NCBI GenBank assembly: GCA_003220265.1
Contig: QHRW01000129.1
Location: forward strand, 1 to 59,165
Direction of reading: 5' to 3'
Origin: Candidatus Rokuibacteriota bacterium
Lineage (GTDB): Bacteria > Methylomirabilota > Methylomirabilia > Rokubacteriales > CSP1-6
Length of the DNA: 59,165 nucleotides
In this document: positions 24,861 to 33,020 of the stretch, piece after piece
Position numbering within the stretch: position 1 is the first letter of the stretch
How the letters are laid out: every line of letters begins with the position of its first letter
Program-made: the position numbers and the translations under genes
The notes under the pieces: generated by a model
Databases searched by the model: none
Told to the model about the DNA's origin: nothing
What the model saw: only the letters and a program-made list of their open reading frames with translations

Positions 24861-26356
24861 AGCGGAAGATCCTGGTCGTCGACGACGACGCCGCCATCGT
24901 GGAAGTGCTCGAGATGCGGCTGACGGCGATGGGCTTCGACGTCACCGCCACCCCCGATCCGCAAGCGGCCGTAACCGCGGTGGACGCGCACCGCTTCGAC
25001 CTCGCCCTCATCGACCTGCGCATGGAGCCGACCGACGGCATCGCCCTGATGGAGGCGGTGCACACGCGGCAGCCGCGCCTGCCCGTCCTCATCATGACCG
25101 CGCACGGCACGATCGAGACGGCGGTGGACGCCGTGCAGCGGGGCGCCTTCGACTACTTGACCAAGCCGTTCCTGCGCGACGAGCTGCGCGCCAAGATCGC
25201 CCGCGCGCTGGCCAGCCGCCGCTGGGCGCGCGACCGCGAGCGGCTGCTGACGGTGGGCCAGACGCTGGCCTCCTCCGGCATCATGGCCCGCGTGCTCGAC
25301 GCCGTCGCCCAGGGCGCGGTGGAGACGACGGAAGCCGACCGCTGCATCGTCTTCCAGCAGGAGCACGGCAAGCTGGTCCCGATGGCGAGCGCCGGCACGC
25401 CGCCGCCGTCGTGGCCGGCGCTGGAGTCGGCGGCCCTGGCCGCGATGACCAACGGCCTGCCGGTGACCTTCCCCGGCAGCGAGGCCGGCAGCATCGTGGC
25501 GGCGCCGCTCGTCGTGCAGAAGGGCCCCACCGGCGCGCTCGTCATCGAGACCGCGCGCGGCATCGAGCCGAACGACGACGATCTCGAGCTGCTGGCGCTC
25601 TTCTCGTCGCAGGCCGCCTCGGCCGTGCGCACCACGCACGAGCTCGAGCGGCTGCGCAGCGGCGCTCTCGCCGCGCTGGGCCGCATGGCCACCGAGGTGG
25701 CGCACGAGCTCAAGAACCCGCTGGCGGGCCTGCGGCTGTACGCGCGCCACCTCGAGCAGCGCCTGGGCAAGAGCGGGGACCCCGAGGGGGCGGGGCTCGC
25801 ACAGAAGATCACCTCGACCGTCGATCACCTGGCGGCGGTGGTGCAGGAGATCACCGCCTTCGGCCGGCCGCCCGAGCTGCACCGCGTGCCCACCGCGCTG
25901 CACGGGCTGCTCGACGAGTGCGTGGCGTTTGCGCAGGCGAAGTGCGAGACGCCCGACATCGAGGTCTTCCGCTCCTACGACGACGCCTGCCCCGACGCCT
26001 TGCTGGATACGCGCGAGCTGCGCAAGGCCCTCCTGAACCTGGTCATCAACGGGCTCGAGGCCCTGCGCGAGGGCGGCCGGCTGACGATCAGCACGATCTA
26101 CACGGCCGACACCCGCACGGTGACGATGGTCATCGAGGACACCGGCCATGGCATGAGCGAGGAAACGCTCTCGCGCATCTTCGATCTCTTCTTCACGACC
26201 AAGCCGCAGGGCACCGGCCTCGGCATGGCGCTGGCGCGCTCGGTGATCAACCTCCACGGCGGCGAGCTCACGATCCACAGCGCCCTCGGCAAGGGCACGC
26301 GCGTGACGATCCGGCTGCCGCTCGAGCCGATTCCGGAGGGCAGAGCGCGAGCATGA
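24857..26356 (+). CDS. Receiver-GAF-histidine kinase
   Basis: The 499-residue protein begins with a receiver (ILVVDDDAAIVEVL; LIDLRMEPTDG; YLTKPF). A GAF domain follows (about residues 130-265), then a kinase core with H-box EVAHELKNPLAGLRLY, N-box LVINGLEAL and motifs DTGHGMS and GTGLGMAL. The NtrB-like H-box suggests it phosphorylates the next-door sigma54 regulator. The TTG at 24857 is the start: GGAG lies eight bases upstream and TTGA overlaps the lipoprotein stop. It adds a second kinase layer, making the module a likely phosphorelay. Confidence 0.88.
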   Translation: MKRKILVVDDDAAIVEVLEMRLTAMGFDVTATPDPQAAVTAVDAHRFDLALIDLRMEPTDGIALMEAVHTRQPRLPVLIMTAHGTIETAVDAVQRGAFDYLTKPFLRDELRAKIARALASRRWARDRERLLTVGQTLASSGIMARVLDAVAQGAVETTEADRCIVFQQEHGKLVPMASAGTPPPSWPALESAALAAMTNGLPVTFPGSEAGSIVAAPLVVQKGPTGALVIETARGIEPNDDDLELLALFSSQAASAVRTTHELERLRSGALAALGRMATEVAHELKNPLAGLRLYARHLEQRLGKSGDPEGAGLAQKITSTVDHLAAVVQEITAFGRPPELHRVPTALHGLLDECVAFAQAKCETPDIEVFRSYDDACPDALLDTRELRKALLNLVINGLEALREGGRLTISTIYTADTRTVTMVIEDTGHGMSEETLSRIFDLFFTTKPQGTGLGMALARSVINLHGGELTIHSALGKGTRVTIRLPLEPIPEGRARA

Positions 26357-27738
26357 GGAACACGATCCTCGTCGTCGACGACGAGGCGTCGATCGCCGAC
26401 GGCCTGCGGCTGACGCTCGAGGCCGAGGGCTACTCGGTGCGCATCGCCGGCTCCGTGCGCACGGCGCTGGCCTCCGTCGCCCAGGCCGACGTGCACATGG
26501 CGATCGTCGATCTCATGCTGCCCGACGGCGACGGCCTCACGCTGACCAAGGAGCTGAAGACCCGCGACCCGGCGATCGAGGTCGTCGTCATCACCGCCTA
26601 CGGCTCGGTGCGCAAGGCGATGGAGGCCACCAAGGGCGCCGGCGCCTTCTATGTCGTCGAGAAGCCGTTCGAGCCCGACGAAATGCTGGGCCTCGTCAAG
26701 AACGCGCTCGAGCATCGCAAGCTCCTGGTCGAGAACATCGAGCTGCGCCGCCGGCTGCTCGAGCAGACGGCCGACAGCGAGATCCTGGGCTCGGCCCCGG
26801 GCATCCATCGCGTGCTGGAGACGATCGCCTCCGTCGCCGACACCGACGCCAACGTGCTGATCATCGGCGAGAGCGGCACCGGCAAGGAGCTGATCGCCAA
26901 CGCGCTGCACGAGAGGTCGAGCCGCCGCGAGGGCCCCTTCGTGAAGATCAACTGCGCGGCGCTGCCGAAGGACCTGATCGAGTCCGAGCTGTTCGGCCAC
27001 ACCAAGGGCTCGTTCACCGGCGCCACCACCGAGAAGGTGGGCCTGCTCGAGGAGGCGCACAAGGGCTCGCTGCTGCTCGACGAGATCACCGAGATGCCGC
27101 CCGACCTGCAGGCCAAGCTCCTGCGCGTGCTCGAGGAGCGCGTGGTGCGTCGGCTGGGCGGCGCCAAGTCGATCCCCGTCGACTTCCGCCTCGTGTCGTC
27201 CACCAACCGCGGCCCCGAGCAGGCGGTGAAGGAAGGCGCGCTCCGCCAGGACCTCTACTTCCGCATCAACACGGTCACCATCGCGGTGCCGCCGCTGCGC
27301 GAGCGGCGCGACGATCTGCCGGTGCTCGTGCGCGCGTTCCTCGAGCGCTATCGCGCCAAGCACCAGCGCACGGTGGATGCCATCGAGCCCGAGGCCTATC
27401 GCCGGCTGCTGGCCTATGCCTGGCCCGGCAACGTGCGCGAGCTGCAGCACGCGCTCGAGCGCGCCGTCCTGGTGGCGCACGGGCGCGAGATCACCGTGGG
27501 AGATCTGCCGGAGTCGCTCCACCATGGCGCGGGCGGCGGCGAGGGCGCCGTGGGCGGCGGCATCGCGCCGTCGGAGGTGCCGGCGGGCTCGCTCGAGGAG
27601 ATCGAGCGCGCGTCGATTCTCAAGGCCCTCGACTCCACGCGCTGGAACAAGCAGGATGCCGCCGCGCTCCTGGGCCTCCGCCGCCCCACGCTGTATTCGA
27701 AGATGCGTAAGCACAATATTCCTCAGCGACGACCCTGA
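26353..27738 (+). CDS. Sigma54-dependent NtrC-family response regulator (GlrR-like)
   Basis: The 461-residue regulator has a receiver (ILVVDDEASIADGL; VDLMLPDGDG; VEKPF). The AAA+ domain has Walker A GESGTGKE, the sigma54-contact loop GSFTGA and Walker B LLLDEI. A C-terminal Fis-type helix-turn-helix is DAAALLGLRRPTLYSKMRKH. It activates RNA polymerase-sigma54. The loop reads GSFTGA in place of GAFTGA; serine occurs in some members. It is the last gene of the kinase-lipoprotein-kinase unit. It lies only ~1.2 kb before glnK, so it may serve the sigma54 promoters of the nitrogen island, though envelope stress is the classic GlrR role. Confidence 0.92.
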   Translation: MRNTILVVDDEASIADGLRLTLEAEGYSVRIAGSVRTALASVAQADVHMAIVDLMLPDGDGLTLTKELKTRDPAIEVVVITAYGSVRKAMEATKGAGAFYVVEKPFEPDEMLGLVKNALEHRKLLVENIELRRRLLEQTADSEILGSAPGIHRVLETIASVADTDANVLIIGESGTGKELIANALHERSSRREGPFVKINCAALPKDLIESELFGHTKGSFTGATTEKVGLLEEAHKGSLLLDEITEMPPDLQAKLLRVLEERVVRRLGGAKSIPVDFRLVSSTNRGPEQAVKEGALRQDLYFRINTVTIAVPPLRERRDDLPVLVRAFLERYRAKHQRTVDAIEPEAYRRLLAYAWPGNVRELQHALERAVLVAHGREITVGDLPESLHHGAGGGEGAVGGGIAPSEVPAGSLEEIERASILKALDSTRWNKQDAAALLGLRRPTLYSKMRKHNIPQRRP

Positions 27739-27740
27739 CG

Positions 27741-27850
27741 CTCGGAGGGGGGCTTCGCCCCCCTTCCGACCGTCGTCGCACGCCTGACGGCGTGCTCCTC
27801 CGTGCCTCCCCCCAGATCATCGGATTGCGCCGGCAAAGCCGGCGCTCGAA
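27741..27850 (+). repeat. Dispersed double-hairpin intergenic repeat, family R1, copy 2
   Basis: Starting three bases after the regulator stop, this copy has a G-run/C-run hairpin at 27743-27768 with loop TTC. A middle stem GCACGCC/GGCGTGC lies at 27778-27795, and the terminal stem GCGCCGGC/GCCGGCGC with loop AAA at 27827-27845, then TCGAA. The middle stem differs in sequence from copy 1 but pairs perfectly. The position after a stop codon fits a terminator role. A downstream gene's frame runs into it but does not need it. Confidence 0.78.
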
Positions 27851-27864
27851 AGTGGTGTTCAAGA

Positions 27865-28872
27865 ATGGTTTTGACGCTGCGGCCGCGGTTCGGGTTTTTC
27901 TTTTGGCCTTACACGGCGGAGTACACGGGGCGGATGGCTGTGCTCGGCGAGGCTCACGGGTGGGATCTCGTCGGGATCGCGGACACGCCGGGGAATGCGA
28001 TGGATGTGTGGGTGGCGCTGGCCGTCGCCGCCCAGCGCACGGCGCGGGTGCCGCTGGCAGCGTGCGTGACGAATCTCGTGACGCGGCATCCGGCGGTGAC
28101 TGCGGGCGCCGCCGTGTCCGTCGACGCGCTCGCGGGTGGGCGGCTGATCCTCGGGCTCGGCACCGGGCACAGCGGCGTGGCCAACGTGGGCGCGGTGGCG
28201 TCCACGCCGGAGGAATTTCGCACGGGGCTCGCGGCGGTGCGCGGGCGGTTGAGCGAGATGGCGACGGCGGGCGGTGCGCGGCGCGTGCCCGTGTACGCGG
28301 CGGCGTCGGGGCCGGGCGCGTTGCGTGCCGCGGGCGCGGTCGCCGACGGGGTGTTCGTGAACTATGGCCTCGGCGCCGAGCACGTGGCGCGGGCGCGTGA
28401 TCTCATCGCCGAGGGCGCGCGCGCGACGGGACGCTCGCCGGAGGAGATCGACGTGTGGTGGATCGCCTGCCTCGACGTGGACGCGCGGCGCGAGGTCGCG
28501 CTGGAGAAGCTCGGCAACATCCTGGGCTTCGTCGGCGCCTACGTCGCTGGAGCGGCGCCGGAGCGGCGTGACGTGCCGCCGGCGCTGGTCGATCCCATGC
28601 GCGAGCTGCGCCGGCGCTATACCACGCGGCGCGCCGAGATGGACCCGATGCTCACGCGGCGCCTCGGGGTCTTCGACTACCTGCGCGCGCGGCTGGCGAT
28701 CGCCGGGACGCCGGAGGACTGCGTGGGCCAGGTGCGTGCGGCGCTGGCCGCCGGCGCGTACAGCCTCATGTTCACCGTGAGCCTCGCCGCCGATCCCGTG
28801 CGAACGGTCGAGCTCTTCGGGCGCGACGTGCTTGGTTGCCTGAAGGGCGTGCAGCCGCCGCCGCCTGCCTAA
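27865..28872 (+). CDS. LLM-class flavin/F420-dependent oxidoreductase
   Basis: The 335-residue luciferase-like barrel has RFGFFFWPYTAEYTGRMAV, VTNLVTRHPAVTAGAAVSVD, GRLILGLGTGHSGV and the C-terminal IAGTPEDCVGQVRAALAAG, all standard in this family. F420 or FMN may be the cofactor; the window's full F420 pathway favours F420. The ATG at 27865 is chosen because the frame upstream to 27802 is translated repeat DNA. It stands alone between the repeat and glnK. Confidence 0.87.
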   Translation: MVLTLRPRFGFFFWPYTAEYTGRMAVLGEAHGWDLVGIADTPGNAMDVWVALAVAAQRTARVPLAACVTNLVTRHPAVTAGAAVSVDALAGGRLILGLGTGHSGVANVGAVASTPEEFRTGLAAVRGRLSEMATAGGARRVPVYAAASGPGALRAAGAVADGVFVNYGLGAEHVARARDLIAEGARATGRSPEEIDVWWIACLDVDARREVALEKLGNILGFVGAYVAGAAPERRDVPPALVDPMRELRRRYTTRRAEMDPMLTRRLGVFDYLRARLAIAGTPEDCVGQVRAALAAGAYSLMFTVSLAADPVRTVELFGRDVLGCLKGVQPPPPA

Positions 28873-28933
28873 CAAACGGGCAGCCGCTCGGCCGTTCCTT
28901 CCGCTCAATCATCCGATTTCATTGGCCCCCGGT

Positions 28934-28951
28934 CGGGCATGGCCGTTGCTT
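28934..28951 (+). promoter_or_regulatory. Sigma54 promoter of glnK-amt
   Basis: CGGGCATGGCCGTTGCTT has the invariant GG (28936-28937) and GC (28948-28949) ten bases apart and TTGCT at -12. It differs from the consensus TGGCACG-N4-TTGCW at two positions. The expected transcript start near 28961 leaves a short leader before the glnK ATG. Sigma54/NtrC control of glnK-amt is common. Confidence 0.75.
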
Positions 28952-28978
28952 GGTCGGTCTTCGCCTGGAGGCCAGTGC

Positions 28979-29317
28979 ATGAAAAAGATCGAGGCGGTCA
29001 TCAAGCCGTTCAAGTTGGACGACGTCAAGGAAGCGCTGACCGGAATCGGCATCGTCGGCATGACCGTCTCGGAGGTCCGAGGCTTCGGCCGCCAGAAGGG
29101 CCACACCGAGCTGTACCGCGGCGGCGAGTACACGGTCGACTTCCTGCCGAAGATCAAGATCGAGGTCGTCGTGCCGGACCACTTCGTGGACAAGGTCGCC
29201 GAGGTGGTGGCGGCGGCGGCGAAGACCGGCAACATCGGCGACGGCAAGATCTTCGTCTCGCCGGTGGAGGCCGCCATCCGCATCCGGACGGGCGAGCGCG
29301 ACCAGGCCGCCCTGTGA
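28979..29317 (+). CDS. glnK: P-II nitrogen regulatory protein
   Basis: The 112-residue protein is a canonical PII trimer subunit: KKIEAVIKPFKLDDVKEAL, the T-loop GHTELYRGGEYTVDFLPK with the uridylylated tyrosine, and the B-loop GKIFVSPVEAAIRIRTGE. It senses 2-oxoglutarate, ATP/ADP and glutamine status and gates the ammonium channel. The ATG at 28979 follows GGAGG by seven bases. It is 34 bases before amt, the arrangement that identifies glnK. glnB would be the same protein in another context. Confidence 0.95.
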   Translation: MKKIEAVIKPFKLDDVKEALTGIGIVGMTVSEVRGFGRQKGHTELYRGGEYTVDFLPKIKIEVVVPDHFVDKVAEVVAAAAKTGNIGDGKIFVSPVEAAIRIRTGERDQAAL

Positions 29318-29351
29318 GCCCGCGAGGCATCTGCACCTTGAGGAGGACAAC

Positions 29352-30833
29352 GTGAGACGGTTCACCTTCGCCCTGGCAATGTTGCTCGTGCTGGCGACCC
29401 TTGGCGTGGCGCTCGCGCAGACTCCGGCCCCGACCACTCCCGCACCGGCGGCGACGCCCGCCGCGCCGGCCGCGGGCGCGGCTCCGGCGGCGCCCGCGGC
29501 ACCGGCGCCGGCGTCGAAGATCGACAAGGGCGACACGGCGTGGATGCTGACGTCCTCGGCGCTCGTCCTCATGATGACCGCGCCCGGGCTCGCGCTCTTC
29601 TACGGCGGCATGGTCCGCCAGAAGAACGCGCTGGGCACGCTCATGCACAGCTTCATCATCATGGCGGTCATCTCGATCCAGTGGGTGCTGTGGGGCTACA
29701 GCCTCGCCTTCGGTCCCGACAAGGGCGGCATCATCGGCGGCCTCGACTGGATCGGCCTGCGCGGCGTGGGCGCGGAGCCGTTCGACGCGTACTCCAAGAC
29801 CATCCCGCACCAGGTCTTCATGCTGTTCCAGATGATGTTCGCCATCATCACGCCGGCGCTGATCACCGGCGCCTTCGCCGAGCGCAAGAAGTTCTCCGCG
29901 TTCCTGCTCTTCACGGTGCTGTGGGCCACCATCGTGTACGACCCGCTCGCGCACTGGGTGTGGGGTGACGGCGGCTGGCTCAAGAAGATGGGCGCGCTCG
30001 ATTTCGCCGGCGGCACCGTCGTGCACATCTCCTCCGGTATGTCGGCGCTGGTCTGCGCGATCGTGCTCGGCAAGCGCAAGGGCTACGGGCATCAGCCCAT
30101 GCAGCCGCACAACCTGCCGATGACCGTGATGGGCGCCGCCCTGCTGTGGTTCGGCTGGTTCGGCTTCAACGCGGGCAGCGCGCTGGAGGCCAACGGCCTC
30201 GCGGCCAGCGCCTTCACGGCGACCAACACGGCGGCGGCCGCGGCCGCGCTCGGCTGGATGTTCACGGAGTGGATGATGCGCGGCAAGCCGACCGTGCTGG
30301 GCGCCGCCTCCGGCGCCGTGGCCGGGCTGGTCGCCATCACGCCGGCCTCGGGGTACGTCGGCCCGGTGTCCTCGATCATCATCGGCCTGGTGGCCGGCGC
30401 GCTGTGCTACACCGCGTGCAACATCAAGTCGAAGCTCGGCTACGACGACTCGCTCGACGTGGTGGGCGTGCACGGCGTGGGCGGGACGTGGGGCGCGCTG
30501 GCCACCGGGCTCTTCGCCTCCAAGGCCATCAACGAGGGCGGCGAGAACGGCCTCTTCTTTGGCAACCCCGGCCAGCTATGGACGCAGATCGTCGCCGTGC
30601 TGGCGACGTACGCGCTGGCCGTCGTCGCCACCTGGGTGATCCTCAAGGTGGTCGACGCGGTCGTCGGCCTGCGCGTGAGCGACGAGGACGAGGTGGCCGG
30701 GCTCGATCTCTCGCAGCACTCGGAGACGGCCTACGCGTTCGGCGGCGGTTCCTACAGCGAGTTCACCACGGGTGGCGGCGCCTTCCAGGAGGCGATGCGG
30801 GCGGCGGAGACCAAGGCCCGCCCCGCGCATTGA
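29352..30833 (+). CDS. amt: Ammonium transporter
   Basis: The 493-residue protein has a signal peptide (FALAMLLVLATLGVALAQ), then an Ala/Pro-rich linker of about 35 residues. The eleven-helix Amt core follows: WMLTSSALVLMMTAPGLALFYGG, the WGDGGWL loop, DFAGGTVVHISSG with pore histidine, and VVGVHGVGGTWGAL. It conducts ammonium across the inner membrane and is blocked by GlnK. The GTG at 29352 follows GAGGA. The long Pro/Ala linker after the signal peptide is somewhat unusual for the family. Confidence 0.95.
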   Translation: MRRFTFALAMLLVLATLGVALAQTPAPTTPAPAATPAAPAAGAAPAAPAAPAPASKIDKGDTAWMLTSSALVLMMTAPGLALFYGGMVRQKNALGTLMHSFIIMAVISIQWVLWGYSLAFGPDKGGIIGGLDWIGLRGVGAEPFDAYSKTIPHQVFMLFQMMFAIITPALITGAFAERKKFSAFLLFTVLWATIVYDPLAHWVWGDGGWLKKMGALDFAGGTVVHISSGMSALVCAIVLGKRKGYGHQPMQPHNLPMTVMGAALLWFGWFGFNAGSALEANGLAASAFTATNTAAAAAALGWMFTEWMMRGKPTVLGAASGAVAGLVAITPASGYVGPVSSIIIGLVAGALCYTACNIKSKLGYDDSLDVVGVHGVGGTWGALATGLFASKAINEGGENGLFFGNPGQLWTQIVAVLATYALAVVATWVILKVVDAVVGLRVSDEDEVAGLDLSQHSETAYAFGGGSYSEFTTGGGAFQEAMRAAETKARPAH

Positions 30834-30880
30834 AGGGTCCGAGAGGCTTGCATTCGACGCGACGGTTCACTAACGTAGTC

Positions 30881-30912
30881 CGGCCGACGCCCCCGGGAGG
30901 GGGCGCCGGCCG
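30881..30912 (+). terminator. Long hairpin between amt and glnA
   Basis: CGGCCG pairs with CGGCCG and, across one A-C mismatch, CGCCCCC pairs with GGGGGCG around a GGGA loop, giving a 13-pair stem. It lies 48 bases after the amt stop and before the glnA ribosome binding site. No U-run follows, so it may be a processing or stabilising hairpin as much as a terminator. Confidence 0.5.
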
Positions 30913-30948
30913 CAGCATTCACACTTCACGAGGGAGAAGGAGTTCCGC

Positions 30949-32373
30949 ATGAGCCCGAAGGACGTCCTCAAGCTGGCCAAGGAGAAAGGCGCCAAGATCG
31001 TCGATCTCCGGTTCATCGACCTGCCGGGTCTCTGGCAGCACTTCTCCATCCCGGTGTCCGAGCTGAAGGAGGACATCTTCGAGGATGGGCTGGGCTTCGA
31101 CGGCTCGTCGATTCGTGGCTTCCAGACGATCGACGAGTCCGACATGCTGCTGATCCCGGATCCGACCTCGGCGCAGATGGATCCGTTCACGGCGGTGCCG
31201 ACGCTGGTCCTCATCTGCAACGTCAAGGACCCCGTCTCCGGCAAGCCGTACACGCGTGACCCGCGCTACATCGCACAGAAGGCGGAGGCGTACGTCAAGA
31301 AGAGCGGCGTGGCCGACACGATCTACATCGGCCCCGAGCTCGAGTTCTTCTTCTTCGACTCGATCCGCTTCGACCAGAACTACAACAGCGGCTACTACTT
31401 CATCGACTCGCAGGCGGGCGCCTGGAACAGCGGCAAGGAGGGCACGAGCGAGCAGCCGAACCTCGGCTACAAGCCGCGCTACAAGCAGGGCTACTTCCCG
31501 GTCCCGCCCATGGACCAGTTCCAGGACATCAGGTCCGACATGGTGCTGGCGCTGGAGAGTGTCGGCGTCCGCGTCGAAGTCCATCACCATGAAGTTGCCA
31601 CTGGTGGACAGACGGAAATCGACATGCGCTACGACACGCTGACGAAGATGGCGGACAAGGTCCTCTGGTACAAGTACTGCGCGAAGAACACCGCCAAGAA
31701 GTGGGGCAAGACCGCCACCTTCATGCCCAAGCCCCTCTTCCAGGACAACGGCTCGGGCATGCACACGCACCAGTCGCTGTGGAAGGGCGGCAAGAACCTC
31801 TTCTACGAGCGGGGCGGGTACGCGGACATCTCCAAGACCTGCCTCTACTACATCGGCGGCATCCTGAAGCACGCGCCCGCGCTGCTGGCGCTGATCGCGC
31901 CGTCGACGAACTCCTACAAGCGGCTGGTGCCCGGCTACGAGGCGCCGATCAACCTCGTGTACAGCCAGCGCAACCGTTCGGCGGCGATCCGGATCCCGAT
32001 GTACTCGAAGGCGGAGGGCGCCAAGCGCATCGAGTTCCGTACGCCCGATCCGACCTGCAATCCGTACCTGTCGTTCGCGGCCTGCGTGATGGCCGGCCTC
32101 GACGGCATCGCCAACAAGATCGATCCCGGCAAGCCGGTGGACAAGGACCTCTACGAACTGGAGCCGGCCGAGCAGAAGAAGATCAAGCAGCTGCCAGGTG
32201 CGCTCGACATCGTGCTCGACAACCTCGAGAAGAGCCACGACTGGCTGCTCAAGGGCGACGTGTTCACGCCCGACGTCATCGAGACGTGGATCGACTACAA
32301 GCGGAAGAACGAGGTGGACGCCGTGCGCCTGCGGCCGCACCCGTGGGAGTTCGCGCTCTACTACGACATTTGA
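30949..32373 (+). CDS. glnA: Glutamine synthetase type I
   Basis: The 474-residue protein is GSI. It has FDGSSIRGFQ, the metal and glutamate sites IGPELEFFFF and EVHHHEVA, and the ATP/ammonia loop LFQDNGSGMHTHQSLW. NSYKRLVPGYEAP and the adenylylation region DKDLYELEPAE with its tyrosine follow. The tyrosine places it in the adenylylation-regulated GSI-beta group. It makes glutamine from glutamate and ammonia and completes the glnK-amt-glnA assimilation set. The SD GGGAGAAGG lies just upstream of the ATG. Confidence 0.96.
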   Translation: MSPKDVLKLAKEKGAKIVDLRFIDLPGLWQHFSIPVSELKEDIFEDGLGFDGSSIRGFQTIDESDMLLIPDPTSAQMDPFTAVPTLVLICNVKDPVSGKPYTRDPRYIAQKAEAYVKKSGVADTIYIGPELEFFFFDSIRFDQNYNSGYYFIDSQAGAWNSGKEGTSEQPNLGYKPRYKQGYFPVPPMDQFQDIRSDMVLALESVGVRVEVHHHEVATGGQTEIDMRYDTLTKMADKVLWYKYCAKNTAKKWGKTATFMPKPLFQDNGSGMHTHQSLWKGGKNLFYERGGYADISKTCLYYIGGILKHAPALLALIAPSTNSYKRLVPGYEAPINLVYSQRNRSAAIRIPMYSKAEGAKRIEFRTPDPTCNPYLSFAACVMAGLDGIANKIDPGKPVDKDLYELEPAEQKKIKQLPGALDIVLDNLEKSHDWLLKGDVFTPDVIETWIDYKRKNEVDAVRLRPHPWEFALYYDI

Positions 32374-32378
32374 CCTCA

Positions 32379-32451
32379 GGGGGGGCCACGAGATGGCCCC
32401 CCAAACCTCCCGGGCGTTCGGGCCGCCCCGGCTAAGCCGGGGCGGCCCTCT
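32379..32451 (+). repeat. Dispersed double-hairpin repeat, family R2, copy 2
   Basis: Right after the glnA stop is GGGGGGCCA/TGGCCCCCC (32380-32402, 5-nt loop). The shared spacer with CGTTCGG follows, then a perfect 12-bp stem at 32421-32447 with loop TAA and CTCT. It matches the minus-strand element at 16921-16993 in order, spacing and flanks, with paired changes in the second stem. A strong terminator role for glnA is likely. Confidence 0.72.
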
Positions 32452-32493
32452 CTGTACCCAGGCCCGGCGCTATCTTCGACTCTTTCGACTGTC

Positions 32494-32883
32494 ATGCGAG
32501 CGCTGCTCTGGCGATTGCTCTATCCAGTCGCGGTCCTGATTCATCGGCTTACCGGACAGCCGCCGCCACGTCCGCCGTTCGACGAGCGTCGCGCAGCGGC
32601 GCTCGTCGGTAAGTATGTCCTGATCGGGCTGACGTACCACGACGCCGATGGCCGGTTCCTCGAGCAGCGCCAGATTCACGGAATGATCGTGGGCGCCGAC
32701 GCCCAGCACGGTATCGAAGTCGAGCTGAAAGGCGCTAGCTCCGGCGAGACGTACCGCCTGCCGCCGGACCTGCGTCCGCTGCAGCCCGCGGCGCCCGGCG
32801 AATACCGCCTGCGCGCGACTGGCGAGGTGGTCATCGATCCTGATCTGCTCTGCACCTGGTCGGTGACGAAGCCGCGGACGTGA
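32494..32883 (+). CDS. Small hypothetical protein
   Basis: I do not recognise this 129-residue protein. A hydrophobic N-terminal helix (LLWRLLYPVAVLIHRL) could anchor it in the membrane. The rest is a small beta-rich domain (VGKYVLIGLTYHDADGRFL, QIHGMIVGADAQHGIEVEL, YRLPPDLRPL). The layout suggests a compact SH3- or OB-like fold, but no motif fixes a function. Codon use resembles its neighbours. It sits alone between the glnA terminator repeat and the ANTAR regulator. Confidence 0.65.
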   Translation: MRALLWRLLYPVAVLIHRLTGQPPPRPPFDERRAAALVGKYVLIGLTYHDADGRFLEQRQIHGMIVGADAQHGIEVELKGASSGETYRLPPDLRPLQPAAPGEYRLRATGEVVIDPDLLCTWSVTKPRT

Positions 32884-32992
32884 GCGGAAAGCAGGTGCTC
32901 GGAGAAAGGGCAGCGGCAGGACGATGCCCGGCCGGCGGGCAGAGCGGTGGGAGCGCCATCGTTGTAAACGCCTGATTTGCCGTGGGCGAGTG

Positions 32993-33008
32993 TGGCATCG
33001 GCCTTGCG
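32993..33008 (+). promoter_or_regulatory. Candidate sigma54 promoter of the ANTAR regulator
   Basis: TGGCATCGGCCTTGCG has GG at 32994-32995 and GC at 33006-33007 exactly ten bases apart, within TGGCA and TTGC. The predicted start would fall only a few bases before the ATG at 33021, giving an almost leaderless message. That is unusual and lowers confidence. Confidence 0.55.
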
Positions 33009-33020
33009 TCGCTCACACGC

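Noticed and set aside
27802..27864. Earlier start for the luciferase-like gene at 27802
   Set aside because: These codons translate the R1 repeat; the family's N-terminal strand begins after ATG 27865.
30834..30948. A sigma54 promoter directly before glnA
   Set aside because: TTGC occurs at 30848 but the required GG ten bases before GC is absent.
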